Of a stretch of DNA of 64,000 bases, positions 1 through 7,528 are shown in pieces. Source of the stretch: Muricoccus harenae (GTDB taxonomy: Bacteria; Pseudomonadota; Alphaproteobacteria; Acetobacterales; Acetobacteraceae); the NCBI RefSeq assembly GCF_009848505.1, contig NZ_WWDL01000024.1, positions 31,698 to 95,697 on the forward strand, in the 5' to 3' direction. Below the pieces are notes generated by a model that did not search any database, was not told where the DNA came from, and saw nothing but the letters and a program-made list of their open reading frames with translations. The position numbers and the translations under genes are program-made. Position 1 is the first letter of the stretch; the number at the start of each line of letters is the position of its first letter.

Positions 1-921
1 CTGTCGATCTCCCGCACCTCCTTCAAATGGGGCGTGCCGGTGCCGGGGGACGAGGCGCATGTGATGTATGTCTGGCTGGATGCGCTGACGAACTACATCA
101 CCGCCCTTGGCTATCCGGACCCCGGGTCGGAGCGCTGGGGCTTCTGGCCAGCCGATTTGCATATGGTCGGCAAGGAGATCACGCGCTTCCACTGCGTCTA
201 CTGGCCCGCCTTCCTGATGGCTGCGGGGCTGGAGCCTCCGAAGCGCGTCTATGCCAATGGCTGGCTGACCATTGAGGGGCAGAAGATGTCGAAGTCCCTC
301 GGCAACGGGCTGGACCCGCTGCTGCTGGCCGAGGAATTCGGGCTGGACCCGCTGCGCTACTACCTGCTGCGCGAGGTGCCCTTCGGCAATGACGGCGACT
401 TCTCCCGCCGTGCGGTAATCGGCCGCCTCAACAGCGAACTGGCGAATGACCTGGGCAACCTGGCGCAGCGCACCCTGTCGCTGATCCAGCGGAACTGCGA
501 AGGCCGGCTGCCTGCTCTGGTGCCTCCGACGGATGCTGACCGCGAGCTTCTCGGCCCGGTGGAGGCACTCCCCGCCGCCGTGGACGACGCCATCTCGCGC
601 CAAGCCTTCGGCGAGGCGCTGGAGCGGATTTGGACGGTCGTGCGGCTCGGGAATTCCTGGATCGACTCCCAGAAGCCCTGGTCCCTGAAGAAGACCGATC
701 CGGTGCGGATGGAAGCGGTGCTGCGTAACCTTCACACCGCCATGCGGACACTCGCGACGGTGCTGCAGCCCTTCATGCCCGGCACGATGGCGTCGATGCT
801 GGACCAGCTCGGGGTCGGGGAGGGGAGTCGCGCCCTTTCGGACCTCGCCACGCCGCTTCCGGACGGCACGGCGCTGCCACCGCCTTCACCGCTTTTCCGC
901 AAGATCGACGAGGCGGCCTGA
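1..921 (+). CDS. metG: Methionyl-tRNA synthetase, C-terminal part (5' end outside window)
   Basis: This enzyme charges tRNA-Met with methionine in the cytoplasm. The reading frame is open from base 1, so the N-terminal part of the Rossmann catalytic domain lies outside the window. Visible are the distal catalytic core (VMYVWLDALTNYI, then GKEITRFHCVYWPAFL), the class I signature KMSKS within GQKMSKSLGNG, and the helical anticodon-binding domain, including the conserved NSWIDSQKPW stretch. No C-terminal tRNA-binding (Trbp111-like) extension is seen, so this is the short form. Its TGA shares one base with the ATG of tatD (TGATG), so the two are translationally coupled. This gene pair is common in bacteria. 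Confidence 0.97.
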   Translation: MSISRTSFKWGVPVPGDEAHVMYVWLDALTNYITALGYPDPGSERWGFWPADLHMVGKEITRFHCVYWPAFLMAAGLEPPKRVYANGWLTIEGQKMSKSLGNGLDPLLLAEEFGLDPLRYYLLREVPFGNDGDFSRRAVIGRLNSELANDLGNLAQRTLSLIQRNCEGRLPALVPPTDADRELLGPVEALPAAVDDAISRQAFGEALERIWTVVRLGNSWIDSQKPWSLKKTDPVRMEAVLRNLHTAMRTLATVLQPFMPGTMASMLDQLGVGEGSRALSDLATPLPDGTALPPPSPLFRKIDEAA

Positions 922-1694
922 TGCTCGTCGATAGCCATTGCCACCTCGACTACTACACCGAGGAGGAGATTGAGGCCGTGATCGGCCGCGCTCTGGAAGC
1001 CGGGGTCGAGCGGATGGTGACGATCGGCGTGCGGGTCGAACAGGCGGCCCAGGTGAAAGCCTTGGCCGATCGCTTCCCGCAGGTTTGGGGCACGGTAGGC
1101 GTGCACCCGCAGAATGTGGGCGAGGCGCCGATCCCGACCGTGGAGGCGCTGGTGGCGCTGACCGAGCATCCGCGGGTGATCGGGATTGGTGAGTCGGGCC
1201 TTGACTACTTTTACGATAAGGCACCGCGTGAGGTGCAGCAGGAGAGCTTCCGCCGGCACATCCGGGCCAGCCAGCGCACCGGCCTGCCTCTGGTGATCCA
1301 CGCCCGGGACGCGGATGACGACATCGCCGCCATCCTGGCCGAGGAGCGTGCGGCAGGCGGGCCCTTCCCGGCGCTGCTGCATTGCTTCTCTTCGACCCGC
1401 GCCCTGGCGGAGGCGGTGGTGGCGGAGGGTGGCTATGTCTCGCTCTCTGGCATCCTGACCTTTCCGAAGAGCGAGGAGTTGCGGGCCATCGCGGCAGACC
1501 TGCCGGAGGACCGGCTGCTGGTGGAGACCGACAGTCCCTACCTCGCCCCCGCCCCACTGCGCGGGAAACGCAACGAACCTGCGCTTGTAGCCCATACGGC
1601 TGCAGTGCTGGCGCGGGTGAGAGGATGGGACACCGCCAAGGTAGGCGAAGTGACCACCCAAAACTTCCATCGGCTTTTCAGCCAGTGCGTCTAG
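921..1694 (+). CDS. tatD: TatD-family metal-dependent DNase/hydrolase
   Basis: A 257-residue TIM-barrel metallohydrolase of the TatD family, which are 3'-5' exonucleases/DNases linked to DNA repair and quality control. The metal ligands are visible in order: HCH in DSHCHLDYY at the N-terminus, Glu in GIGESGLDYFY, His in VIHARDADDD, His in LLHCFSST and Asp in VETDSPYLAP. Length is usual for the family. The start codon overlaps the metG stop by one base, so it is co-transcribed with metG. The following metallo-hydrolase gene starts 10 bases downstream. Confidence 0.95.
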   Translation: MLVDSHCHLDYYTEEEIEAVIGRALEAGVERMVTIGVRVEQAAQVKALADRFPQVWGTVGVHPQNVGEAPIPTVEALVALTEHPRVIGIGESGLDYFYDKAPREVQQESFRRHIRASQRTGLPLVIHARDADDDIAAILAEERAAGGPFPALLHCFSSTRALAEAVVAEGGYVSLSGILTFPKSEELRAIAADLPEDRLLVETDSPYLAPAPLRGKRNEPALVAHTAAVLARVRGWDTAKVGEVTTQNFHRLFSQCV

Positions 1695-1704
1695 GCCACG
1701 GTTT

Positions 1705-2493
1705 TTGTTGAAAGTTACTGTTCTTGGCTGCGGCGGATCGAGCGGCGTGCCGCTGTTAGGCGGGCCGGATGGCCACGGCAATTGGGGTGCCTGCGATCCG
1801 GCAGAGCCGCGGAACCGGCGAAGTCGCTCGAGCATCGCCATCCAGGCTCCTGATGGTACAACACTTCTCGTCGATGCAGGGCCGGATCTGCGGGCACAAC
1901 TCCTGGCCAGCGGGATCAGCCGCGTGGATGCGGTGGTACTGACGCATTCCCATGCGGATCATGTGGTCGGTCTGGACGAGCTGCGGATGATCAACCGGCT
2001 CATGGGCCGTGCGCTGCCGCTCTACGCCACGGCGGCAACGCTGGCCGAGGTGACGCGGCGCTTCGACTACGCCTTCAGGCCGGTCACGCCAGGCTTCTTC
2101 CGGCCAGCCCTGGAGCCTCAGGTCGTGGAGCCGGGCCAAGTGGTGCCGATGGCCGGCTTCGATGTCCGGCTCTTCGCCCAGGACCACAAGGTGATGGAGA
2201 CGCTGGGGCTGCGCATCGGCGGCTTCGGCTATTCGACCGATGTGGTGGAGCTGCCGGAAGAGGCCTTCGCGGCGCTTGAGGGCGTGCATGGCTGGGTGGT
2301 CGGCTGCTTCCAGCGCAAGCCGCATCCGGTCCATGCCCATGTGGCCAAGGTGATCGATTGGGCGCAGCGCATCGGTGCCGCGCAGACGGTGCTGACCCAT
2401 ATGGGGCCCGATCTCGATTGGGGCTGGATGCAATCGGCGCTGCCGGCCGGGATCGAGCCGAGCTTCGACGGGATGATAGTGGAGGTGCCCTGA
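1705..2493 (+). CDS. MBL-fold metallo-hydrolase, PhnP-like
   Basis: A 262-residue metallo-beta-lactamase-fold enzyme. It begins LKVTVLGCGGSSGVP and carries the metal-binding motif HSHADH (LTHSHADHVVGLDELR), a later GYSTDVVELP with a metal-binding Asp, and a C-terminal LTHMGPDLDW. This resembles the PhnP/tRNase Z-like group (cyclic phosphodiesterases), and a gene of this type follows tatD in many alphaproteobacteria. The physiological substrate is not known, and no phn genes are nearby to suggest phosphonate use. The start is TTG: 1705 and 1708 are both TTG and cannot be separated by eye. Last gene before the candidate dif site. Confidence 0.88.
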   Translation: MLKVTVLGCGGSSGVPLLGGPDGHGNWGACDPAEPRNRRSRSSIAIQAPDGTTLLVDAGPDLRAQLLASGISRVDAVVLTHSHADHVVGLDELRMINRLMGRALPLYATAATLAEVTRRFDYAFRPVTPGFFRPALEPQVVEPGQVVPMAGFDVRLFAQDHKVMETLGLRIGGFGYSTDVVELPEEAFAALEGVHGWVVGCFQRKPHPVHAHVAKVIDWAQRIGAAQTVLTHMGPDLDWGWMQSALPAGIEPSFDGMIVEVP

Positions 2494-2505
2494 CATGCCG
2501 TCTTA

Positions 2506-2533
2506 TTTTTACATAATCTACATTACGCGACTT
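2506..2533. other. dif: Candidate chromosome dimer resolution site (dif, XerCD target)
   Basis: A 28-bp AT-rich sequence in the 54-bp gap between the metallo-hydrolase and mazG. Read on the minus strand it splits into an 11-bp XerC-like arm (AAGTCGCGTAA, 2533-2523), a 6-bp centre (TGTAGA, 2522-2517) and an 11-bp XerD-like arm (TTATGTAAAAA, 2516-2506). Against Escherichia coli dif it matches at 20 of 28 positions by hand: 9 of 11 in the XerD arm, 5 of 6 in the centre, 6 of 11 in the XerC arm including the invariant CGC and TAA. Gene direction also converges here: + before, mostly - for the next 11 kb. A promoter for mazG is the alternative reading of an AT-rich gap. Confidence 0.65.
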
Positions 2534-2547
2534 GAAGGGCTACCGGA

Positions 2548-3345
2548 ATGAGCGCCGCTCGCGCCTCCTCCGAGCTCTCGCGGCTACTGACCATCATGGC
2601 GCGCCTGCGGGCGCCCGATGGGTGCCCTTGGGACCGCGTCCAGGACTTCGCCTCTATCGCGCCCTATACAGTTGAAGAAGGCCATGAGGTTGCGGATGCG
2701 ATCGAGCGGCAGGATTGGTCCGGGCTGCAGGACGAGTTAGGGGATCTGCTGCTGCAGGTCGTCTACCACGCGCGGATGGCGGAAGAAGCCGGGTGTTTCG
2801 CCTTCGCCGACGTAGCAAAATCCATCAACGACAAGATGATCCGCCGCCATCCTCATGTCTTTGGTGAAGATGCAGCGCGCGATGCCTTCGCCCAGACAGA
2901 GGCCTGGGAGGCACAGAAATCCATGGAACGGGCCGAGCGCGCAGAGACGGGCACGCTGGCAGGCGTCGCGTCCAACCTCCCTGCCCTCACCCGCGCCGCC
3001 AAGCTGACACGGCGGGCCGCCCGCGTCGGCTTTGACTGGCCGGACGCCAGCCAAGTTCTGGACAAGCTCGAGGAGGAAGCCGCCGAGCTTCGTGCAGAGC
3101 TTCCCAAGGCGGATCCCGCGCGCTTGGCCGACGAGGTGGGCGACCTGCTCTTTGTGCTCGCCAATCTGGCCCGAAAGCTGGACCTGGACCCGGAGTCCTG
3201 CTTGCGCGGCGCCAACGCAAAGTTCGAACGCCGCTTCAGGGCAATCGAGACCGGCTTGGCCACGGAAGGCCGGGCGCCGGCGGAAGCCTCGCTCGAGCAG
3301 ATGGAGGCGCTCTGGCAAGCCGCGAAGGTTGCCGAGCGGCGCTAA
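2548..3345 (+). CDS. mazG: Nucleoside triphosphate pyrophosphohydrolase MazG
   Basis: A 265-residue all-alpha NTP pyrophosphohydrolase that removes non-canonical or excess nucleoside triphosphates. It has the usual duplicated layout. The first half has the family opening GCPWDRVQDFASIAPYTVEE and the metal-binding DELGDLLLQVVYHARMAEE. The second half repeats the pattern with EEEAAELRAEL and DEVGDLLFVLANLARKL. ATG start with a GAAGGG ribosome binding site. Its TAA overlaps the stop of the convergent inositol-monophosphatase-like gene by four bases, so the two transcripts converge with no space for a terminator. Confidence 0.95.
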   Translation: MSAARASSELSRLLTIMARLRAPDGCPWDRVQDFASIAPYTVEEGHEVADAIERQDWSGLQDELGDLLLQVVYHARMAEEAGCFAFADVAKSINDKMIRRHPHVFGEDAARDAFAQTEAWEAQKSMERAERAETGTLAGVASNLPALTRAAKLTRRAARVGFDWPDASQVLDKLEEEAAELRAELPKADPARLADEVGDLLFVLANLARKLDLDPESCLRGANAKFERRFRAIETGLATEGRAPAEASLEQMEALWQAAKVAERR

Positions 3346-4235
3346 GCCGCTCCCACCCGTGCAGCGGGCTGGCTCCGCCCGGCTTCGGCAGTCAGGCCCT
3401 CGTCCTCAAGCAACGCGGAGCGCGCGACCTCCCAGCTTGCCTCATCGGGAGCGCAGATCAATCCACCGGCGCGCGCCGTCGCAGGGTGATAGGCGCTCCC
3501 GTCGAAATGCGCCGCGTAGCCGCCGGCTTCGGCATGGATCAGCGAACCCGGCGCATGGTCCCAGGGCATCAGGCGGTTGTAGAGGGAAAGATGCGTGTGC
3601 CCCACGGCGAGCAGCCGGTATTCATGGGCTGCGCAACCGAGCTGCCAGGTCTTTGCCAAGCGCGGCAGGCGGGCTGCCACGCGGCTCTTCAGTGGCTCGG
3701 TGAGATAGCCGTAGGAAATACAGCCAACCATGGCGCCCATGGGCGCCGGATCCGCCACCCGGAGAAGCGGGCCGCGCGTGCCGTCGGCGGCCGCCAGCCA
3801 GGCGCCCTCCCCGCGCGCGGCGGTCAGCGTGTCATCGCCCAGCGGATCGTGGATCCAGGCGGCCACGACCTCGCCCTTCTCGAAGGCCGCGGCCATACAG
3901 CCGAAGAGCGGCATGCCGGCAGCAAAATTGGCGGTCCCGTCCACAGGGTCCACCACGAAAGCGAGATCCGCCGTTGCCAGCCGGTCGGCCAGCCCGGGAT
4001 CGGCGGAGCAGCCTTCCTCTCCCACCACGACACAGCCGGGGAACATCTCCGTCAGCGCCGCGGCAATCACACGCTCGGCGCCTTCATCGGCATCCGTCAC
4101 CATGTCCAGCGGACCGGACTTGGTTCGGATGTCGGCGGTGCCGAGCCGGCGGAAACGGGGCATGATCTCGGCCCGCGCCGCGGCGCGGAGGATGCCGTCC
4201 ACCTCCCGCAGCGTGGCGGCGTCGAAGCGGCTCAC
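3342..4235 (-). CDS. Inositol monophosphatase family protein
   Basis: A 297-residue Mg2+/Li+-sensitive phosphatase of the IMPase/FBPase/CysQ superfamily. Metal and phosphate motifs are intact: DMVTDADEGAE near residue 45, GEEG near 70, the hallmark FVVDPVDGTANF near 95, and WDHAPGSLIHAEAGG near 220. Which phosphomonoester it uses (inositol phosphate, histidinol phosphate, PAP) cannot be told from motifs. The GTG start overlaps the hflX stop (GTGA), so it is the last gene of the dusB-to-hflX unit. Its stop overlaps that of mazG on the other strand. Confidence 0.9.
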   Translation of the reverse strand: MSRFDAATLREVDGILRAAARAEIMPRFRRLGTADIRTKSGPLDMVTDADEGAERVIAAALTEMFPGCVVVGEEGCSADPGLADRLATADLAFVVDPVDGTANFAAGMPLFGCMAAAFEKGEVVAAWIHDPLGDDTLTAARGEGAWLAAADGTRGPLLRVADPAPMGAMVGCISYGYLTEPLKSRVAARLPRLAKTWQLGCAAHEYRLLAVGHTHLSLYNRLMPWDHAPGSLIHAEAGGYAAHFDGSAYHPATARAGGLICAPDEASWEVARSALLEDEGLTAEAGRSQPAARVGAA

Positions 4236-5494
4236 GCCGTGCCGCGCTGGGCAAAGCGGGCCAGATCGGCCGGGGCGAGCCGCACCGATAGGTGAATGGC
4301 GTCGTCCACATCCCGGCGCTCCAGCACCTCGCCATGCTCGTAGAGCCAGGCGATTCCGGCGCCGTCATCGGGGTTGAGGGTGAAGCTCTCGGTGACGAGA
4401 CCGGCCGCCAGGCGCTCGTCCAGCGTGTTGCGCAGCGCATCCAGACCGTCCCCCGTGAGAGCGGAGACGGGGATGGCGGCGGCCGTAACGGCCGGCGGCT
4501 CCTGCAGAAGGTCGGTCTTGTTCAGCACCTCGATGAGCCGCGACTCCCAGGCCTCGTCCAGCGCCGCGTCAGGGCCTTCGGCAAGGCCGGTCAACACGCC
4601 CAGCACATCGGCACGCTGCGCGGTGCTGTCCGGATGAGCGACGTCGCGCACATGGAGGATGATATCGGCGGCCGCCACCTCCTCCAGCGTGGCGCGGAAC
4701 GCTTCCACCAACTGGGTCGGCAGTTCGGAGATGAAGCCGACCGTGTCGGAAAGGATGACCGTGCGGCCCGAGGGCAGGCGGATGGCGCGCATGGTCGGGT
4801 CCAGCGTCGCGAAGAGCTGGTCCTGGGCATAGACCCCGGCGCCGGTCAGCGCGTTGAACAGGGTGGATTTGCCCGCATTGGTGTAGCCGACCAGCGCGAC
4901 CACCGGGAAAGGCACTTTCGTGCGCGCCGTGCGGTGCAGCCCCCGCGTGCGGCGCACCTGCTCCAGCTCCTTCTTCAACTTCACGATTCGCTCGCCGATC
5001 AGGCGACGGTCGATCTCGATCTGCGACTCACCGGGGCCACCGAGGAAGCCAAAGCCGCCTCGCTGCCGCTCAAGATGGGTCCAGGACCGGACGAGGCGGG
5101 TGCGCTGGTATTCGAGATGCGCCAGTTCGACCTGAAGCGAGCCCTCCCGCGTTCGGGCGCGCTCGCCGAAGATCTCCAGGATCAACCCGGTGCGGTCGAT
5201 GACCTTGCAGCCCCAGGCACGCTCGAGATTGCGCTGCTGGACAGGGCTGAGCGCGGCATCGACCACGGCCACCTGCACCCCCTGCTCCGCCATGGCGGCA
5301 CGTGCTGCCTCCACCTGCCCCTCGCCCAGCAGGGTGCTGGGTCGGCGGGCTCGGAGGGGATGGATACCGGTGTGGACGATGGCCACGCCAATGGAGGCCG
5401 TCAGCCCGACCGCCTCGGCCAACCTGGCCTCGGCGGCGCGGGCGGCGCCTCGTCCGTCCGGGATGCCGTGGGGTCGTTCCCACGGCAGGATCAC
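4232..5494 (-). CDS. hflX: GTPase HflX
   Basis: A ribosome-associated GTPase that splits stalled or heat-damaged 70S ribosomes. The N-terminal HflX domain (roughly residues 1-190) includes GEGQVEAARAA and the conserved GGPGESQIEIDRR. The G domain follows: G1 GYTNAGKSTLFNAL, G3 DTVGFI, G4 NKTD. The GTG at 5494 is used because the frame upstream has only a CTG before an in-frame stop within hfq. It lies 31 bases after hfq, the same order as in many proteobacteria. No clear ribosome binding site is seen before the GTG, so coupling to hfq translation is likely. Confidence 0.95.
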   Translation of the reverse strand: MILPWERPHGIPDGRGAARAAEARLAEAVGLTASIGVAIVHTGIHPLRARRPSTLLGEGQVEAARAAMAEQGVQVAVVDAALSPVQQRNLERAWGCKVIDRTGLILEIFGERARTREGSLQVELAHLEYQRTRLVRSWTHLERQRGGFGFLGGPGESQIEIDRRLIGERIVKLKKELEQVRRTRGLHRTARTKVPFPVVALVGYTNAGKSTLFNALTGAGVYAQDQLFATLDPTMRAIRLPSGRTVILSDTVGFISELPTQLVEAFRATLEEVAAADIILHVRDVAHPDSTAQRADVLGVLTGLAEGPDAALDEAWESRLIEVLNKTDLLQEPPAVTAAAIPVSALTGDGLDALRNTLDERLAAGLVTESFTLNPDDGAGIAWLYEHGEVLERRDVDDAIHLSVRLAPADLARFAQRGTA

Positions 5495-5525
5495 GGCGGC
5501 GGGGGTGGGGCCCCCGGCCCCCGGA

Positions 5526-5861
5526 TCAGCCTTCGCTTCCGACAGGGCTCGGCTCTCGCGGCGTGAGTGTCATCGTGGTCTCGCGGATGGGGGCGCCTGC
5601 CTGGGACGGCTGGGCCTGGGCGCCGGCGGAAGCGGCATCGAACAGCATGATCGGAGCGCCCGGCATCACGGTGCTGATCGCATGCTTGTAAACGAGCTGG
5701 GTGTGTCCGTCACGGCGCAGAAGCACCGAGAAGTTGTCGAACCAGGTTATGATGCCCTGGAGCTTGACACCGTTCACCAAAAAGACGGTGACGGGAGTTT
5801 TGCTTTTGCGAACATGATTCAGGAACACGTCCTGCACGTTCTGGGACTTGTCGGCAGCCAT
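5526..5861 (-). CDS. hfq: RNA chaperone Hfq
   Basis: Hexameric Sm-like RNA chaperone that pairs small RNAs with mRNAs. At 111 residues the Sm core is complete: [20 protein letters not shown], then [18 protein letters not shown] (Sm1), and the Sm2 hallmark [10 protein letters not shown]. The tail after residue 80 is about 30 residues of Ala/Gln/Pro/Thr, longer than the shortest alphaproteobacterial Hfq proteins. It sits between the HAD phosphatase and hflX. The 132-base gap upstream contains inverted repeats, so hfq may have its own promoter in addition to the ntr operon. Confidence 0.97.
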   Translation of the reverse strand: MAADKSQNVQDVFLNHVRKSKTPVTVFLVNGVKLQGIITWFDNFSVLLRRDGHTQLVYKHAISTVMPGAPIMLFDAASAGAQAQPSQAGAPIRETTMTLTPREPSPVGSEG

Positions 5862-5907
5862 TGGCTGATGTCCTTCTTCTTACTCTCCGCCCGGCTTTGC
5901 CGCGGCG

Positions 5908-5941
5908 GAACAAGGGCGGTTGTTCTTCGTGGCCCGCCCTT
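5908..5941 (-). promoter_or_regulatory. Overlapping inverted repeats in the hfq leader
   Basis: The only sizeable gap inside the ntr-hfq unit (5862-5993) holds two overlapping dyads. One is GAACAA (5908-5913) with TTGTTC (5920-5925), a perfect 6-bp repeat around a 6-base centre. The other is AAGGGCGG (5912-5919) with CCGCCCTT (5934-5941), a perfect 8-bp stem. They share bases, so only one could form at a time. No T-run follows on either strand, so a simple terminator for the HAD gene is not obvious. An operator or a leader RNA structure for hfq is possible, but this is inference. Confidence 0.3.
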
Positions 5942-5993
5942 GCGACGCACCGCGTTCCCGGAGCGCGCACCCTCGCCCGCGGGGGCACCAAAA

Positions 5994-6656
5994 TCACCCC
6001 GGGAGGGGCACCTTGGCAAGCGCTGATAACGCAGCTGTCATTTGCGCAGACGTGGGAAAGTGAAGGGCTGCATTGGCCCGCTCCGGCCCGCCGTCATGGG
6101 CCGCATCGCCCAGCAGAACAGGCACGCAGCCGGCGCGGCGGGCAGCATCCATGTCCAGGGCGTTGTCGCCGACATACCAGACGGCACCACCAGCCGTCAC
6201 GCCGCAGGCGGCGCAGGCCACGCGCATCGGGCGTGGGTCCGGCTTGTCGGCCGCGCAGTCGCCGGCCCCCACCAGAGCTCGAAAATGCGTCTGCCAGCCC
6301 AGATGGGCTGCCTCCGCCCTCAGCAAGGGTCCGGCCTTGTTGGACAACACCGCCAGGGGCGCCAGGGCGGCTGCCTGGCGGATCAGCGCCGCCACCTCCG
6401 GCATCGGCTGCAGCACGGCCAGGTGGGTGGCACGGACGGCGGCGTAGAAGATGTCGCGCGCATGCTCCCAGCGGGAGCCGAAAAGCTGGGGGAAGCTATC
6501 GCGCAGCGAGTGGCGGACGCGTTCGCGCACCTCCTCCAGGCTCCACTCCGGCAGGCCCGCATCACGGAAGGCCGCGTTCAGCCCGGCTCGGATGGCGGGC
6601 CAGCCATCCACCAGCGTGTTGTCCCAGTCCCAGACGATGGCGAGGGGCCGCTGCAT
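5994..6656 (-). CDS. HAD-superfamily phosphatase (phosphoglycolate phosphatase-like)
   Basis: A 220-residue HAD hydrolase, cap class C1. Motif I is VWDWDNTLVDG near residue 10, with the nucleophile and acid/base Asp; the usual DxDGT is replaced by DWDNT. Motif II is VLSNKAG, motif III is the Lys in KPDPRPM, and motif IV is YVGDNALDMDAARRAG. Such proteins dephosphorylate small sugar or glycolate phosphates; the substrate here cannot be read from sequence. Its ATG shares a base with the stop of the aminotransferase gene (TGATG). It separates dat from hfq. Confidence 0.85.
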   Translation of the reverse strand: MQRPLAIVWDWDNTLVDGWPAIRAGLNAAFRDAGLPEWSLEEVRERVRHSLRDSFPQLFGSRWEHARDIFYAAVRATHLAVLQPMPEVAALIRQAAALAPLAVLSNKAGPLLRAEAAHLGWQTHFRALVGAGDCAADKPDPRPMRVACAACGVTAGGAVWYVGDNALDMDAARRAGCVPVLLGDAAHDGGPERANAALHFPTSAQMTAALSALAKVPLPG

Positions 6657-7528
6657 CAGGCGGCGTTGCGCGGGGCGCCCTTCACATGGCGGGCGAAGAT
6701 ATCAAAGAGATGGCGTGCCACGGGGCCCGGCTTGCCATCCCCCACCGGCTTGCCGTCCACGGCGAGCACCGGCTTCACGAAGGAGGTGGCGGAGGTGATG
6801 AAGGCCTCCCGCGCCTGTGCCAGTTCGTCGAGGGAAAAGGCGCGCTCCTCCGCGCGCAGCCCGTGCTCCGCCATCTCCGCCAGCAGGGCGGCGCGGGTGC
6901 AGCCGGGCAGGATCGTCGGGCCCAGGGGCGGAATGCGAATCGCACCCTCCGCGTCCACGATCCAGAAGCTGGTCGCAGCCCCCTCGGTCACCATGCGGGT
7001 GGCCGGGTCAAAGAGGATGGCCTCCCCTGCCCCCGCTTCCCGCGCCGCCTGGCGGGCGAGCACGTTCGGCAGCAGGTTCACGCTCTTGATGTCGCGCCGG
7101 GCCCAGCGGAGGTCGGGCTGGGTGATCGCCGCCATGCTCCAGCCGTCGAGGCTGCTGGGGTAGGGCGGGATCCGCCGCACCGTGACGACGAGGCTCACCG
7201 GCACCGGCGTTCTCGGAAAGGCGTGGTCGCGCCGGGCGACGCCGCGGCCCACCTGCATGTAGAGCAGGCCTTCGGTCACCCGGTTCCGACGCGCGACCTC
7301 GGCCAGCACCAGCTTCAGCGAGGCCAGGGGCATGGGCATGCCCAGCCGGATCTCCTTCACCGAGCGTTCCAGCCGGGCGAGATGGAAATCCGCATCCACG
7401 AAGCGGCCTTCATAGAGGTGGACCACCTCATAGATGCCGTCGCCGAACTGGTAGCCGCGGTCCTCGATGTTCACGCAGGCGTCGCGTTGCGCGACGTAGC
7501 GCCCGTTCACATAGGCGATTCTGGACAT
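6656..7528 (-). CDS. dat: D-amino-acid transaminase (class IV aminotransferase)
   Basis: A 290-residue PLP enzyme of the branched-chain/D-amino-acid aminotransferase fold. The N-terminal signature YVNGRYVAQRDACVNIEDRG followed by YQFGDGIYEV is typical of D-alanine transaminases. The PLP lysine is in DIKSVNLLPNVLARQ, and the glycine-rich end EGAATSFWIVD is present. It would interconvert D-alanine and D-glutamate with 2-oxo acids, supplying peptidoglycan precursors. A gene of this type next to ntrX is a common alphaproteobacterial arrangement. Start and stop overlap by one base with both neighbours. Confidence 0.88.
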   Translation of the reverse strand: MSRIAYVNGRYVAQRDACVNIEDRGYQFGDGIYEVVHLYEGRFVDADFHLARLERSVKEIRLGMPMPLASLKLVLAEVARRNRVTEGLLYMQVGRGVARRDHAFPRTPVPVSLVVTVRRIPPYPSSLDGWSMAAITQPDLRWARRDIKSVNLLPNVLARQAAREAGAGEAILFDPATRMVTEGAATSFWIVDAEGAIRIPPLGPTILPGCTRAALLAEMAEHGLRAEERAFSLDELAQAREAFITSATSFVKPVLAVDGKPVGDGKPGPVARHLFDIFARHVKGAPRNAA

